A stretch of 64,000 nt of DNA from Eleusine coracana subsp. coracana (lineage: Eukaryota; Streptophyta; Magnoliopsida; Poales; Poaceae). Below are positions 1 to 11,520 of this stretch, one piece after another. The DNA lies in assembly GCA_032690845.1 (NCBI GenBank), contig CM064421.1:37376963-37440962 (forward strand), given 5' to 3'. The position numbers were made by a program, and so were the translations under genes. Below the pieces are notes generated by a model. It was not told the DNA's origin and ran no database searches. It worked only from the letters and a program-made list of their open reading frames with translations. Positions within the stretch are counted from its first letter, which is position 1, and each line of letters opens with the position of its first letter.

Positions 1-364
1 GATCCATGAACAGTTACTCGATTAGCAGGATAACCGTGATCAACGGCTAGGTAGCTAGGTAAGCTCTCCTTTATTAGCTAGACAGGCACAGCTACGCGCG
101 CATGGACTCCACCTGTGTAACACCTCATCAGTCGACTTAACTCGTCGAAAGCTACTGACCACACAATGAATTAACAACCACTGTCCACTAGTTAGAAGTA
201 GTAGTAATGAACAACTATGCCCCCACAGAGACCTCTCTCAACTATTTAATACTAAACCAAACTAGTATCTAATAAATCAACACACACTGGTCGTAAGGCC
301 ACGGTGCATGCCCTCGCACGTACGGCACACAGCTACTAGCAGTAGCAGGTAGCTTGTGGATTAC
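1..364. other. intron 3 of the ABCG22-like gene, left window edge
   Basis: On the minus strand this lies downstream of a clear splice donor (CAG|GTAATC at 366-359). It should therefore be the third intron of the ABC transporter gene. I see no ABC signature, Walker B or membrane-helix coding in it, so the rest of the gene must lie to the left of the window. Confidence 0.6.
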
Positions 365-1330
365 CTGCGCTTGAGGGACTTGCAGTAGGGCTCGTCGTTG
401 TAGGAGATGGTGCCCTCGACGTGGTCGGCTCTGGCTGGCCTCCCGCCGAGGATGCTGAGCAGCGTGGTCTTGCCGCTGCCGGAGGGGCCCATCAGCGCCA
501 GCACCTCGCCGGGGGATACCGACCCGGAGATGCCGCTCAGGATCTCCCTCGGGGACCCTTTGACGACCACCTTGCACTTCACCTCCGTGAACTGATCCAA
601 CGAAGCTTATTAGTTTTGATACAAACTTTTTTCTGATGATGAAGCTTATTGCATGGCGTTTCGTCATTTATAATTTGTTTGCATACATACCTTGAGGTAT
701 ATCGGCAAGGTCGGCTCGGTCATGAGCCTCTTGCGCCGCGTGCCGGCCTCGAGGTCCATCACTGCACGACGATGACGCAAACCAAAATGTGTATCAATCA
801 GAGCATATGCACACGCTATAGAATATATAGGAGTGTCATGAGATGGAGGTGTGTTGCGTACTCTCGTCGCCGCTGAAGTGCGTGGTGGGTTCCGCGGAGG
901 AGACGACGTCCCGTGGCGGCGGCGTGAACCCGGTGAAGGTGAAGGAGAAGCCGAGGCTGGCGCTGGAGGCGCGGCTGAGCGCGGCGCTGCTGCTGACGAG
1001 CTCCTCCCGGTCCAGCTTCAGCTGCGCGCTCCGCGACTTGCGGATGTGGCTGCTGTTGTTGTTGCCGCCGCCCACCGACGCCGACCGCTGCCTCTGCCTC
1101 CTCCCGCCGCCGCCGCCGGCGAAGCTGGACCTGCGCGACTGCTGCAGGTTGCTGCTGTTGCTGGTGGTGGTCGTCACTGCTGCCTCGATAGTCGTGCCGC
1201 TCATCAGCGCCGGTTCCGCCGACGCCGTCCGGCTCAGCGACGACGACGACGACTGATGCGGCGCCAGCTGCTCCGACTTGGCGCGTACGTGCGCGTGGTT
1301 ATCCATCGGCCGCTCCATTATCGACTCCAT
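365..1330 (-). CDS. ABCG22: ABCG22-like half-size ABC transporter, 5' exons only
   Basis: This is the N-terminal part of a plant ABCG (WBC) half transporter, a plasma-membrane ATP-driven exporter family; Arabidopsis ABCG22 affects stomatal water loss. Exons on the minus strand are 1330-862, 761-691 and 591-365, with phases that join cleanly. The first exon encodes a Ser/Arg-rich N-terminus with the family motif HIRKSRSAQLKL and an ALSRASSASLGFSFTF stretch, both as I remember ABCG22. Exon 2 gives MDLEAGTRRKRLMTEP and then LPIYLK. Exon 3 gives the start of the nucleotide-binding domain with Walker A GPSGSGKTT. The start at 1330 (MESIMERP) is the first Met of the open frame. The ABC signature, Walker B and the transmembrane half are outside the window. 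The close paralogue ABCG27 is an alternative; the ABCG class itself is secure. Confidence 0.85.
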
Positions 1331-1773
1331 CTTATATCGCGTGCCGTGCGTGCTGCAACTGTAGCTTTATACACGCACACGGGCCCGGACGTGTGCTACA
1401 TAGTATTGGCAGCAGATATATACAGACGCGACTCTATACCTATACTAGCTAATAAGATAGGCGGCAGAGGAGATGAGGCGGGGCGGTGGCGAGAGCGACG
1501 GCGGCGCGGGAACGGAGGGGCACGGGCGCGCCAGCGCGGCGCGGCGCGCATTGATTGCGCGGGAAAGTAGGGGTGTGGCGGGGCGCGGCCTGGGATGCCG
1601 TCTTCCACACATGCCGGCTTCACCCTCACGACGACGTATCGCGCAGGGCACCCTCCCCTCGAGATGTGCCTGCTGCCAGCCGATGGCGGCGATATACACG
1701 ACAGCGACCGGCCGCCCCTGCTTTGTTGCCTTTACGGTCCGGCCACCTGGCTGCTTCTCCGCTTCAACAACAT

Positions 1774-1778
<5 letters not shown>

Positions 1779-1817
<39 letters not shown>
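1779..1817. repeat. (TC)n microsatellite
   Basis: An uninterrupted run of about 19 TC units. It lies about 450 bp upstream of the ABCG22-like start codon. Such pyrimidine tracts are common in grass promoters and 5' UTRs. Confidence 0.95.
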
Positions 1818-1820
<3 letters not shown>

Positions 1821-3065
1821 CCGGCCGCCATGCGAGTTTATCTCAGGACTATTAAGTTTGCGATTTGTTTTTAACTGAACAATTGCACCCACACCACACA
1901 GTCGAATTTGTGTCTATGCCGTGCGCACTGCAGATGAGCATGTTTTCAGTGAACTTGACAGTCTGTCATCCTGTTTTGAACCCATGAATTAATTTAGCAT
2001 TGGAACATCGAAGTAGGCAGGAAACTCTTATTATTCCTTGAATTCCTCAGACACTGATGTCTATCCTTAACAAAACAGTCGCTTGCCTCACGAGCTGAGT
2101 ACAAACAGTGACGAGATTGGGGGGCGCATCAGGCAACTGATGACCCCTGTGACTGACACGCCTCTTTCAGCTTTCCATATTCACGCAATCACCAACGCAG
2201 CCATTAACACGAAAAAGCAGTTAGGGGCTGACGCTGAATGTTCGTGAACAACTCGTCACGCACAGACTGAAGTCCCTCGCACGTCGTCAACAGGGCTGAA
2301 AGAATCAAAGATTTGAACACTGTTACAGTGGCAAGTTGTTGAACAAGGTGCTCGATCTGGACAATTTATTGACCCCGGCGGCGCACATCCGATCCGGGTC
2401 TTTCCTGTGAATGTCTGGTGCCTATCAACTGACAGGGAGGTGCTTGTCCGAAGAGGATAACGGTCTCTTATTGAGTAAGCACCGACCAATAGGGAGCTGG
2501 CATTACTGACATAATGACGAGCTGTTGGATCATGATAACGTGTCCCCATTGATAGTGAGTAGCCACTGATACGGGGAAGTGAACAGACGACTCGGTAGTT
2601 GTACAGAAAAAAGGTTGCCTTTTAAGCCGCAGTAAACTGTTTTCTGCAACTTGGAGGAGGATTTAATCTGAAGAGTTTCAGTAATAGTGCTTTTTTGTCA
2701 CGGTGTTGGACATCAGCTACACAGGATCGGGAAAACACAGGGTACAAAGGATGTTACCTGAAGCGGAGGTCAGCTCAAAAGACACTGGTGATGCTAAGCA
2801 AGGTAGTTAGGTGTGCAAGGGATGATGACATGCTGATTGCTGAGCTTAAGACCTGGAATCGCAAATAATGCTTCGTAAGCAGTGACGGATCTTGACATTC
2901 AACCATAAAACTACAAAATAAGCATATTTTCCACTAATTCAAGTGTTTATAAGAAATTGATTAGTTTTCCTCTCCTCTAAACATTTAGGCTTACAAGATT
3001 CATAATTGATAAGTTTTTTTAATTGTGGTACATGATACCGATAGCTCTGCATTTCTTTTTTGGGA

Positions 3066-3110
3066 GGGGGGGGGGGGGGGGGGGGGCAATTGCGCCCTCT
3101 CTAAAATGAC
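3066..3110. repeat. poly-G tract followed by a short duplicated sequence, copy 1
   Basis: A run of 21 G (3066-3086) is followed by CAATTGCGCCCTCTCTAAAA. A second G run at 3581 is followed by a closely similar sequence. The pair may mark fragments of one dispersed repeat. Confidence 0.6.
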
Positions 3111-3580
3111 TAGTTGGATGTTTGTGCTTCGCTACGGAGCAACAAAAAATTACCAACAGATTTAATATTATCAAATATTTAGAAATTATAAGCAATGCTT
3201 AGGCAAGCATTCCTCTCCCAAAATATACCTAGTCCTTCTACTTTTAGATTCTCCCCTCTGCAATCATTCATACTAGTCCTATAATTGTTGGACAAAAGAG
3301 CTAATGCTTATGCAAACAGAAAACCCTCAAGTGATGGACGATTAACTCTCATTAAATCAATTTCTCAGCGATCACGGGGTACATCTCCTCGTTCATACCT
3401 CTCTCGAAATGGTTCATGATAGAAATAGACCAAAGAAGAAAAGTCTTTTTCTAATCAGGACACAAGAGCGCAAGCAAAGGAAGATGCATGGTTGCATAAG
3501 AAGGTGCTTGCAGGCTTATAGATCACGGAGGATTGGGCATAAAAAACATAGAAGCCCAGAACACTAGTCTGCTGATGGAA

Positions 3581-3620
3581 GGGGGGGGGGGGGGGCAGTT
3601 GCACCATCTTTAAAAAGGAC
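3581..3620. repeat. poly-G tract followed by a short duplicated sequence, copy 2
   Basis: A run of 15 G (3581-3595) is followed by CAGTTGCACCATCTTTAAAA. This differs from the first copy by only a few bases, about 500 bp away in the same orientation. Confidence 0.6.
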
Positions 3621-3692
3621 ATCTATAGCTTAGATCAGATTGACGGACTGAACAAAAGTCAAGATTGTAGATTGTGCGTGTGCATTTTTTCT

Positions 3693-3954
3693 AGGGGCAT
3701 TTGCAAACCTGCCCCCATTTTCTAGTTCAATTCTAGTTTTGGATTTTTTTTAGACTTCGCAAAATTGGATCTGTTTCACTTAAATTATTGCACAGTTGCC
3801 CCTATTTGATGGTAAAACTGTAATTTTTTCTATTAAAATAGAGGCACCTATGCAACAACTTTGGTGCAAACAGGTCCAATTTTACAAAGTCTCAAAAAGA
3901 GGTCCAAAATCAGAATTAAGGTTCAAAGTAAGGGCACTCATGCAATTATCCCTT
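3693..3954. mobile_element. fold-back MITE with long terminal inverted repeats
   Basis: The left arm (from AGGGGCATTTGCAAACCTG, about 3693-3780) and the right arm (about 3868-3954, ending near CATGCAATTATCCCTT) are inverted copies along roughly 85 bp with scattered mismatches. For example, TTTTGGA and GCAAAATTGGATCTG on the left match TCCAAAA and CAGGTCCAATTTTAC on the right. The centre holds a second, shorter inverted pair (TTGCCCCTATTT and AAATAGAGGCACC). The element is about 260 bp, AT-rich and non-coding, which fits a MITE or fold-back transposon. I could not fix a target duplication, so the exact ends and superfamily are open. Confidence 0.65.
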
Positions 3955-4913
3955 TTTTTATCAATCCATCCATGTGTTATTTTTTTTAACAGTCTTTTGT
4001 ATAATTTCTGTTACATGGTGATATTTATTCTCTGTATTAGTTGAATGGTCATGTCACCGTGATTTATAGATGTTTGTGTTAGAGCTTTTTAACTTAAAAA
4101 CTGGTTGTTGGCTAATTGAAAAGTTAGCTTGTCTGATTTGTGGTTGTTGACTTTTGTAATATATTTTTAACTTCTTTCCCTCCCAAAATGAATAACAGCT
4201 TTAGACAAGCTCTTCAACTTTTAATTCATTTCATCAAAAGAAAGTTTTTTGATTTTTCAAAAGCAAGTTTTTTCCGAAACATATTTGTTTCATCTTTTGA
4301 CTTTTCAGGGCCTATGTGTAAGTAAGGATTGAGGAAAATTGAACTTGTAACTTGTGAGTTGAATAGATATACTAGATCATAAAAGATCATTAACTTGTTA
4401 ACCATTCATAATCGATTGGATTCTATTAATCGTTTTTTTGATCGAGGTGTATGAATCCATATATCTACATATCTTGATTATGGTCATGGGTGTCAGTACT
4501 ATTGAGAAATAATTCTATATCAACGGTTAGAAGAGGGAATCGACAAAAGAAACAAAAATAAGATTAAAAAATGGAGTGGGACTTTTTGGTAAACATATTT
4601 GGTACATAGAACCTTTTGGTACGAAGGCAAAGAAAATAAAAAATACCAATACAATGTTCTGATAATAATAAGTTTTTTTAGAACAGCCTAATAATAATAA
4701 GTAAAAAAAAATTAGAAAGGGAATATGAGAAAAAAGGTAAAAGGGCCAAAAGCCCAAAACCCAGCCGATGGTAAGCGGGCTAGCGGAGAATTGGGAGCAG
4801 GCTCCCCACCAGAATCCAGAATTCCAGAGCGCCTCTACGCGATTCGCCGTATCGCACCTACCTCGCCGCCGGCGCCGAAACCGGCGTGTCGGGCAAGGCC
4901 AGCCGCCGTGGTG

Positions 4914-7900
4914 ATGCAGTCGCCGGAGCCTTCCTCCTCCTCCCCGGTTCTTCTCAACATAGGTCGGTCCTTTCTCCCGCCTCGAATCCACCGCCGCGTC
5001 CCATTCCCCTTCCGTTTGGGCGCGAATTAGAGACCGCGTCCCGTTTCCCTTGCTGTGATTGTGACGGTGGTGTTCGTGATGATGCAGGGGGCAAGAAGTA
5101 CGCGACCACCGTCGAGACGCTCACTCAGCGGGAGCCTGACTCCATGCTCGCCGCCATGTTCAGCGGGAGACACACGCTCCCTCACGAACTCACCACGGTA
5201 CGGTCTGTCAGTGGAGCTGGGTAATTGGTGGGTGCACCATGTAGCTGTGACCTCAGTGGATGAATGTCTGGTTCATGTGCAGGGAATGGTATTTGTGGAC
5301 AGGGACGGGAAACATTTCAGGCATGTGCTCAACTGGCTCAGGGATGGTGCCATCCCGGTGATGTCGGAGTCTAAGTACCAGCAGCTGCTGCGAGAGGCAG
5401 AGTACTACCAGTTGCTCGTAAATAAAGATGTCCACTTGCGTGTTTTATTTTTGTTTTTGTTATTGCACAATCTGATTCTATTGGTGTCAGAGACTGATTA
5501 CTGTTGTTCTAGGGCCTAGTTGATTACATAAACGAGAGGTTGGACTGGAAAAAAATTGAGAATTCAGAGGCTGAATTGACACGAAAGGATGTGATCAAGT
5601 GCATACAGTCCCAGAAATGCAGATTTCGTGGCGTAAATTTGTCTGGGCTTGACCTATCTAAGCTTGTAAGTCTTGGTCAGACTTGTTTTCGTTGTTCTCT
5701 ACTGGCACTATTGACTGTTGTTTTTTTTGTCACTCTAGCTGTTAGAAATGTTTGCTACTCTGTTTCTTGTACCACTTTGTTTATCGCATTATGGCATGCA
5801 TGAAATATTCAACAGGTCTTTAAGTTATAAATTTAGTTTTTTGTCATTGATGAAACATTTAACAGACAAGTAAATTGGTTTTATATTCTTTACAGGACTT
5901 GTCAGAGGTGGACTTCAGTTATGCATGCACTAAGAATACAGATTTTTCATGTGCTAATCTTTACAAAGCAAAATTTGGGGTAAGTTTGTTGATAAGATCC
6001 TGCACTGTTGTTTATCAGCTTGATAGTACTAGTAGGCTGTTGAATCTATGCTAATTTACTCATATGACTTCCGGATTCGATTAAAGCCAGACTAGAAAGA
6101 AAGGAGTGGTTGAACATAAATAGAATGCACACCAAGAGAATATCTTGCTTCCATTACACCAACTATTTTGGGCTAGGTCATCCTACACTACTGTCGCTTC
6201 CAAATCTGACGCATCTTGTCTTTGATGGAAAAATGGGAAGAAAGAGATAATTTGATGGCTTTCGGATCGGTTTGAGAGTTCAGTAGTTAGGGAGGAAGAA
6301 AGCCGATGGACATTAATGTTCAATTCTATACATAAAACGTTATTTGATTAATTTCTTGCTTGAGACTACTGCTATAAAAGTATTGTACTGATAATACCTT
6401 GCCTCCATATTGTTATCATTTATCAGCAGGTGGAAGCCTCATCTTCATCATTTCGAAACACAAATTTGCGTGAGTAAGATATTCCAACAAGCTGTTTCTA
6501 GTTTTTAAGATATGCACTAAGATGAAAATTTCCTTTTCATTTTAGTTCCCCTGTTCTTGGATTTTTGTATTCATTCTGTTCCCCAAACCGGAATAACAGA
6601 TGTGAGTTTATCGGAGCAAACCTTCAAGAAGCTGTCCTGGATGGAGCAAACCTTCGAAGTGCAAACCTGCAAGGTACCTAGCCCCCCTGCTTCCTCACTA
6701 TTATGTGGCTCACTAATATGTTGAAGATATTGATAAAGAAAACACCTCTCATTTAACAGAGTCCCTTCATTTTGTTTGCTTATGACAACTGTACCCATCG
6801 GAGCATTTTTTTTTTGTTGTCAATTTTACTATGTCTATACCTCTGGGTGTACAATTTGAGTTTTCCGTATTGTTCAAAGATCCGTGATTGACTTGTTATA
6901 AGCAATGGTGTTTCTTAGGACTTGATAGCAAATCATGTGTGTTAAAATAAATTGTCTATTCTACTCCACCTATTTTGCAGATGCATGCTTAACCCAATGC
7001 AGCTTCATTGAAACGGATCTTCATTCCGCTCATTTACAGGTCTGCAAACTGTTGCTTGAAACTCTTTGAACGTATTAAATTTCTGTTCATATGCATTACG
7101 ATCAATTTAAGAAGCATTGTGAACAGCGGAATAAACCAGATTTTACCTTTGCTTTCTGTTCTGTTATTATTATTTTTGTGCTAGTGCTTCTGGTATCTAG
7201 ATTTCTGTAGTTCACCCTGCTATATGTTGGAGTATTCAAAATTAGGCAACAGAGTCCAGGATGGTTAAATTATTAACCGCATGCACCTTTTGTACATGAC
7301 ATGTTAATTTCTAGATTCGTGCAAATAGAAAATTCAAATGAACTGTTTTGAATATGCTAGGAACCATCAAATCTTGGAAGTCACTATTTATTTCTGTGCA
7401 TCTTATTGTTTTTTTAATTGGATTTTCAGACTGCTAACCTGGCAGGTTCCAACTTGAAAGGAGCTAACCTTGAAGCAGCTAATCTGAAGGTATTATAAAT
7501 TGTATCACAAGATTTTTTCTAATTTGATGTTTTGGGGTATTAAAACTAAGAGCTGAAGCAACTTTGTGATATTGATAATCACTAAGTCACATGGTACACT
7601 TCATCAGGCTCATATTCTAGCGTGGCAAGAAAGACCTTTGCATAACTGTCCTTATATCTGCTTCACACCATATAAATGGCTATTCAAAGGAATATGCTAC
7701 ATTACAACAGAGTGAAATTCTCTTTTGACCTGTTTTGTGCTCTCTGGGTAGTACATGCTCATTTCTCGTCAATCCTTCATTTTATGATTATATAGCACAT
7801 TCCCAAGCTTGAATTGAAGAGAACCAGTGCATTCGTTTTTGCTGGCAAAAGATCATGAGCACTTTTCTTGTTTATTAAAAGGTGCAGTTGTAAACAATTG

Positions 7901-8273
7901 AAATTAACACTGATCTTCATTAGAGTATGCTAAGCTTATTCTGATTTACAGGGTGCTAAGTTGTATGGTACAAACTTGCAAGATGCAAATCTTCAGAGAG
8001 CTTACTTGCGAGAAGTTGATTTGCGAGGAACTGTATGTTCTTATATCTTGTCCTATTTGCTGGTTTTTGTTGTTCGTATTACCTAAATTACAAAGTCTAA
8101 AAGGATCCTTGTGACAATATTTACCTCACATTTTGCACAAGTAGTTGATATAGATCTCATGGTACCACACAGATAGATGTTGAAGCTTGATTTTAAACTA
8201 TCTTAATATTGGTCAACAGCTATTAACTGGTGCTAAGCTTGGAGGTGCAAATCTACTTGGAGCTATCAGGTGA
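4914..8273 (+). CDS. FIP2: BTB/POZ and pentapeptide-repeat protein (FIP2/KCTD9 type)
   Basis: Eleven exons: 4914-4962, 5088-5197, 5283-5417, 5513-5665, 5896-5979, 6427-6473, 6600-6673, 6981-7039, 7430-7489, 7952-8032, 8220-8273. All junctions keep phase and give about 301 residues, close to the 298 of Arabidopsis FIP2. Residues about 13-100 form a T1/BTB domain (IGGKKYATTVETL, LAAMFSGRH, DRDGKHFRHVLNWLRDG, REAEYYQL). The C-terminal half is a run of A(N/D)LxG pentapeptide repeats (GANLQEAVL, GANLRSANLQ, GSNLKGANLEAANLK) ending GGANLLGAIR. FIP2 was found as a partner of the formin AFH1; BTB proteins of this class can act as Cullin-3 adaptors (family knowledge). Exon 6 may start at 6427 or 6430 (NAG/NAG tandem acceptor); the longer form matches the Arabidopsis length. 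Confidence 0.9.
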
Positions 8274-8925
8274 TGCGACAAAAGAAGGGCATGAACAGTT
8301 TGATTGTGTAGCTTCGTGCTTGTGTATATGCTGTACAATTGTATTGGAGGTGGTAGCTTACGTGAAACATGCTCACATCTGTAATTCTGGTCTTAGCGGG
8401 TGGCAATTGATAACAGAAGCACATTATATTGGGGAAAGAAAGAGTAAGCGGTTGGCTGGGATTTATGTACTCCTTCAGCTGACATTGTACACTGTCCTCT
8501 AATTGGAAAAAAAAAAAAGTATTGATTATTCGGCCATGCCATGATGAAGTCTCTGCTTCTGGATCCTGCGCTGGGTGATCGGCGTAGCTTTTGCATTTGA
8601 CATACTTTCAGCAGGCAATATGCATGTTGTCAAATTTTTAGCTGTATAGCCACTTTCATAGGTATTATGTGGATTATTCCTGTCGTAGTCGGAGGAGCAA
8701 ATTGGTTTCACAACCAACGAGCATGTCATTCACGTCGCGTGTTCCATTTGATCAATTTAAATTTGTTTCAGAAACTTGAATGCACAGGCTCTTTCACACG
8801 TGTTTTCAAAGCGGTATCCTTTGCCTTTGGCGTTAATAGGCATTTACATGTTTAGCCATCGAATCTTCTGTACACATATCATTCAGGAGGTGGATCAGGC
8901 GGGCGTCCTCACTATTGCACCGCGA
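8274..8925. other. convergent intergenic region (3' UTRs)
   Basis: This lies between the stop codons of two convergent genes. It should hold the 3' UTR and polyadenylation region of the BTB gene on the left and of the RTM2-like gene on the right. I see no further coding or repeat signal apart from an A-run near 8507-8518. Confidence 0.6.
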
Positions 8926-9739
8926 TCAGTTGTCACAGAGTGCGACAATTTGAGTGCCCGCTGACGCCGTCTCCGCGGACGGATCCGTCATCCTGTACCT
9001 TGCGTACAGGCCAGCGCCGACCAGGGCCAGCATCACGGCGACGATCGCCCATATCATCCCCCTCCGGCTCTTGGCGGACCCGTACATTGTCTTCTGGCCG
9101 GACAACGCAGCCCCGCCGGCGCTGTTGCTCGTGTCGTGCTGTTCATCTTGGTCACGGTGTTCTGTGGATGCACCACCAGCTTCCTCCTTGTGATCCTGCT
9201 TGTTCTCTTCTTCAGCTTCAGCAGCAGCTGCTGCTTCTTGCTGTGCACTACTGGTGTGATCCTTCTGCTGGTCCTGGGCGTCGTCGACGCCGCCTGCGTT
9301 CGCGCCTGCCGCCGGCGAGAGCCTGGGCATGGTGATGAGCAGGACGCCGCCCTTGTCGAGCCTTGCGCGGATGGCGCCGGCGTCGCAGCCCTCGGGGACC
9401 TGGAAGTCCCTGCTGAAGCGCCTCCAGTGGTTGCTGTCGGCGCGGAACGGGCGCTCGCCGCTGACCCTCAGCCTCCCGAAGTTGTCGATCTGCACCCTCA
9501 GCTGCTCCTTTTTGAACCCTGCATATATGCACATGCACGTCCATACACATCAACGGTTGCAACATTTTCGACAGGTAGAGCGCTGCAATTAACGAACTAC
9601 TGAATATATACAGAGAGAGCGTGTGCATGCCTTCGGCGGCGAGGTCGACGCGGAGAACCACGTTGTCGGGCTCCTCCATCAGGCTGTGCGGCGGCACGAA
9701 GTCGACGTATGTGCGCCCGGCGGCGGCTGCGGCGGCCAT
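8926..9739 (-). CDS. HSP20-like protein with C-terminal membrane anchor (RTM2-like)
   Basis: Two exons on the minus strand, 9739-9631 and 9518-8926, give about 233 residues. Residues about 10-110 form an alpha-crystallin/HSP20 domain (FKKEQLRVQIDNFGRLRVSGER, KGGVLLITMPRL). A long acidic Gln/Glu/Ala-rich linker follows, then a single hydrophobic segment (MIWAIVAVMLALVGAGLYA) near the C-terminus. This layout is that of the RTM2 group, named after the Arabidopsis protein that restricts long-distance movement of tobacco etch virus in phloem; most grass members are uncharacterised, so a role in virus restriction is not implied. The intron appears to start with GC rather than GT (GAAG|GCATGC) and ends with GCAG. 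Only that donor gives the expected join AAEG-FKKEQ. A TATAAATA box lies about 150 bp upstream of the start. Confidence 0.8.
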
Positions 9740-10385
9740 GGCTCTTGCTTTTCCGGTTGTTAGATGAGATTCAGACAGTGGATTATCTGCACACTGCTTC
9801 GGCAGATCTTGAGGTTCACTGGAATCGATGTGTGTGTCAGAGGAACGGGATGAATAATTGAGGATGCAGGAAGCTTTCAGTTCGAGTGTATTTATAACTT
9901 GGGCGGAGGACTGTTCAAAAAACTAACTTGGGTGGTGGTGGAACTGGGAAGAGTGCAGCACGGAAGGAGGAATTGCTTCAGGGGAAGGCGCGGCTGTGTG
10001 CAAGGAAAGGAAGTTGGGCTATGGGTCGGTCGCTTCGTCCTTGAGCGATACCTTTTTCTTGTTCTGACGACTGCGTGAATGCATCCTCCTCAATGAACAT
10101 GGGACACGTAACAGCATGCAGGATTGCAGGGGCGTTCTCTTCTTCTTCTTCTTCGCTGCGGGATTGTCGATCCTCACACTCGACCGTGCAGGAGCTTTCA
10201 CACAAATTCGGCAAACAATGGGGGTCCTAATTCGAGAGCTCCGATAAAATTCAGTTCGGCAACTAGTTATATGTTCTGTATATATTTCAAAGCATACGGA
10301 AAAGGAAATGCCGTTGTTGGAGAGATTTTGAGTGGAGCAACTTGAAATATTCATACACGCAAAATAAAGAATTCTAAATGCATCC
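9740..10385. other. upstream region of the RTM2-like gene
   Basis: This holds the promoter and 5' UTR of the minus-strand RTM2-like gene, and probably the 3' flank of the DUF1618 pseudogene. No gene is recognisable. The region 10138-10155 is a TTC-rich run. Confidence 0.5.
9889..9897 (-). promoter_or_regulatory. candidate TATA box of the RTM2-like gene
   Basis: On the minus strand the sequence reads TTATAAATA, about 150 bp upstream of the start codon at 9739. Position and sequence fit a plant TATA box with a 5' UTR of roughly 100-120 nt. Confidence 0.5.
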
Positions 10386-11520
10386 CTAATTGACTGAATT
10401 CCTATTCAAATATTTGAACATGGCGCGGGGAAATAGTAGTCTGGCGTACGTGAAGCACATGGGAAAGTAGTCTTCCTTGACGATGATCGGCGAAATTTCT
10501 TTAACAGTCTTATTCTCCATGCCAACCATGATCACAAACGACTCTTGGTCCATAGGGTTCACTTTGGAGATGAGATAGATCGTGTTCCGGTCAATCTACG
10601 CTTACGGAAATACGGAGGGGACGGTCACGCGCAGGTCCTTCAGTTTTACACTAGAAACAAGGCTGCACTTCAGAGCAGCCAAAAACGCGGTATGGATCGG
10701 ATTGGCGACGACGATGTCATCGACATGAACCAAGGATTCGTTGCGCCAGCACGTGCCTGGAACCGTCCTGCTCCACGTGATGACCCTCCATCCAATGTAC
10801 TCGAGCCTCTCATCCTCTTCCATCACCTCGTCTCTTCCACCTCCACCGTGTGGGCGGCATCAGGTCCGCGTCCTCGAGCACGACCACGGGCACCATATAT
10901 ACGGACGGTGCGCCGTGTACATTCTTCGGTCTCGATGCATGCACCTGATCAATCCGTCGGCGGCTTGGCGCTGGGCTCTTAATTTGTTGTCGTGCAGGTT
11001 TTGGTGGGAGGAACTTGGGCAGCGGGATGAAACGGATCGTGGGCTCTGGTTCGTCGATCACCAGCACGTCGCAGACCAAGATTCCACTGAGGAGGTCGAC
11101 GAAGCCGAGCTCGCTTTCCCCGACTGCGATCACCTTTGCTATATGCTCACAACTCTGCCGCGCATCCGGGCAGCAGCATTGTGTCGGTCCATGCGCCCAG
11201 CTCGGACCGGAACACACGGAGCTCGTACTGCTCGGTGTGCATGGTAGTAAAACCGAGCGCGGCCAGGACGAAATCGTCACCGTCGTCGCCGCCGCCGCCT
11301 CTGGGAGGACGTAGTGGGAGCGCTGATTCGAATGAGGGCGAGGTTGTCTTAATGAAAGACAGTAGAAATAGATGCAGTGACGCCGCACAAGTGGGAGAGG
11401 CGCGGCGGGTCGGCGGCGACGAAGGTGACCTTCACGACGGAAGAATCGCCGTAATCTCTCGAGGTCGGCGCAGGTTGCGGAGGACGTAGTCCGAGCTGAT
11501 TCGGATGAGTTGCCACACTT
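10386..11520 (-). pseudogene. DUF1618 family pseudogene
   Basis: Blocks typical of DUF1618 proteins, a large grass family of unknown function often found with F-box genes, occur in order on the minus strand but in different frames. About 11285-11180 encodes DDFVLAALGFTTMHTEQYE. About 11130-11040 encodes ESELGFVDLLSGILVCDVL and RFIPLPKFLPP in another frame. About 10790-10610 gives GWRVITWSRTVPGTCW and LVHVDDIVVANPIHTAFL. About 10575-10386 gives NTIYLISKVNPMDQESF and the C-terminus ending YLNRNSVN. Two in-frame stops separate the last two blocks, and at least two frame changes separate the earlier ones. A short stretch near 11320-11335 is repeated near 11490-11505. The gene cannot encode an intact protein as read; the 5' limit is approximate. 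Confidence 0.75.

Larger units (their letters stand above)
1331..4913. other. intergenic region with promoter of the ABCG gene, microsatellite and MITE
   Basis: About 3.6 kb lies between two divergently transcribed genes. The part next to 1331 should hold the ABCG22-like promoter and 5' UTR. A TC microsatellite, two poly-G tracts and a fold-back element are listed separately. I recognise no protein-coding gene here; the open frames are short and do not match any family I know. Confidence 0.6.

Noticed and set aside
851..1570. Long plus-strand open frame opposite ABCG22 exon 1
   Set aside because: It is the reverse shadow of a GC-rich exon; the minus strand carries recognisable ABCG22 motifs and correct splice sites.
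2256..2549. 97-codon minus-strand open frame in the first intergenic region
   Set aside because: No recognisable domain and no coding-like composition; probably random.
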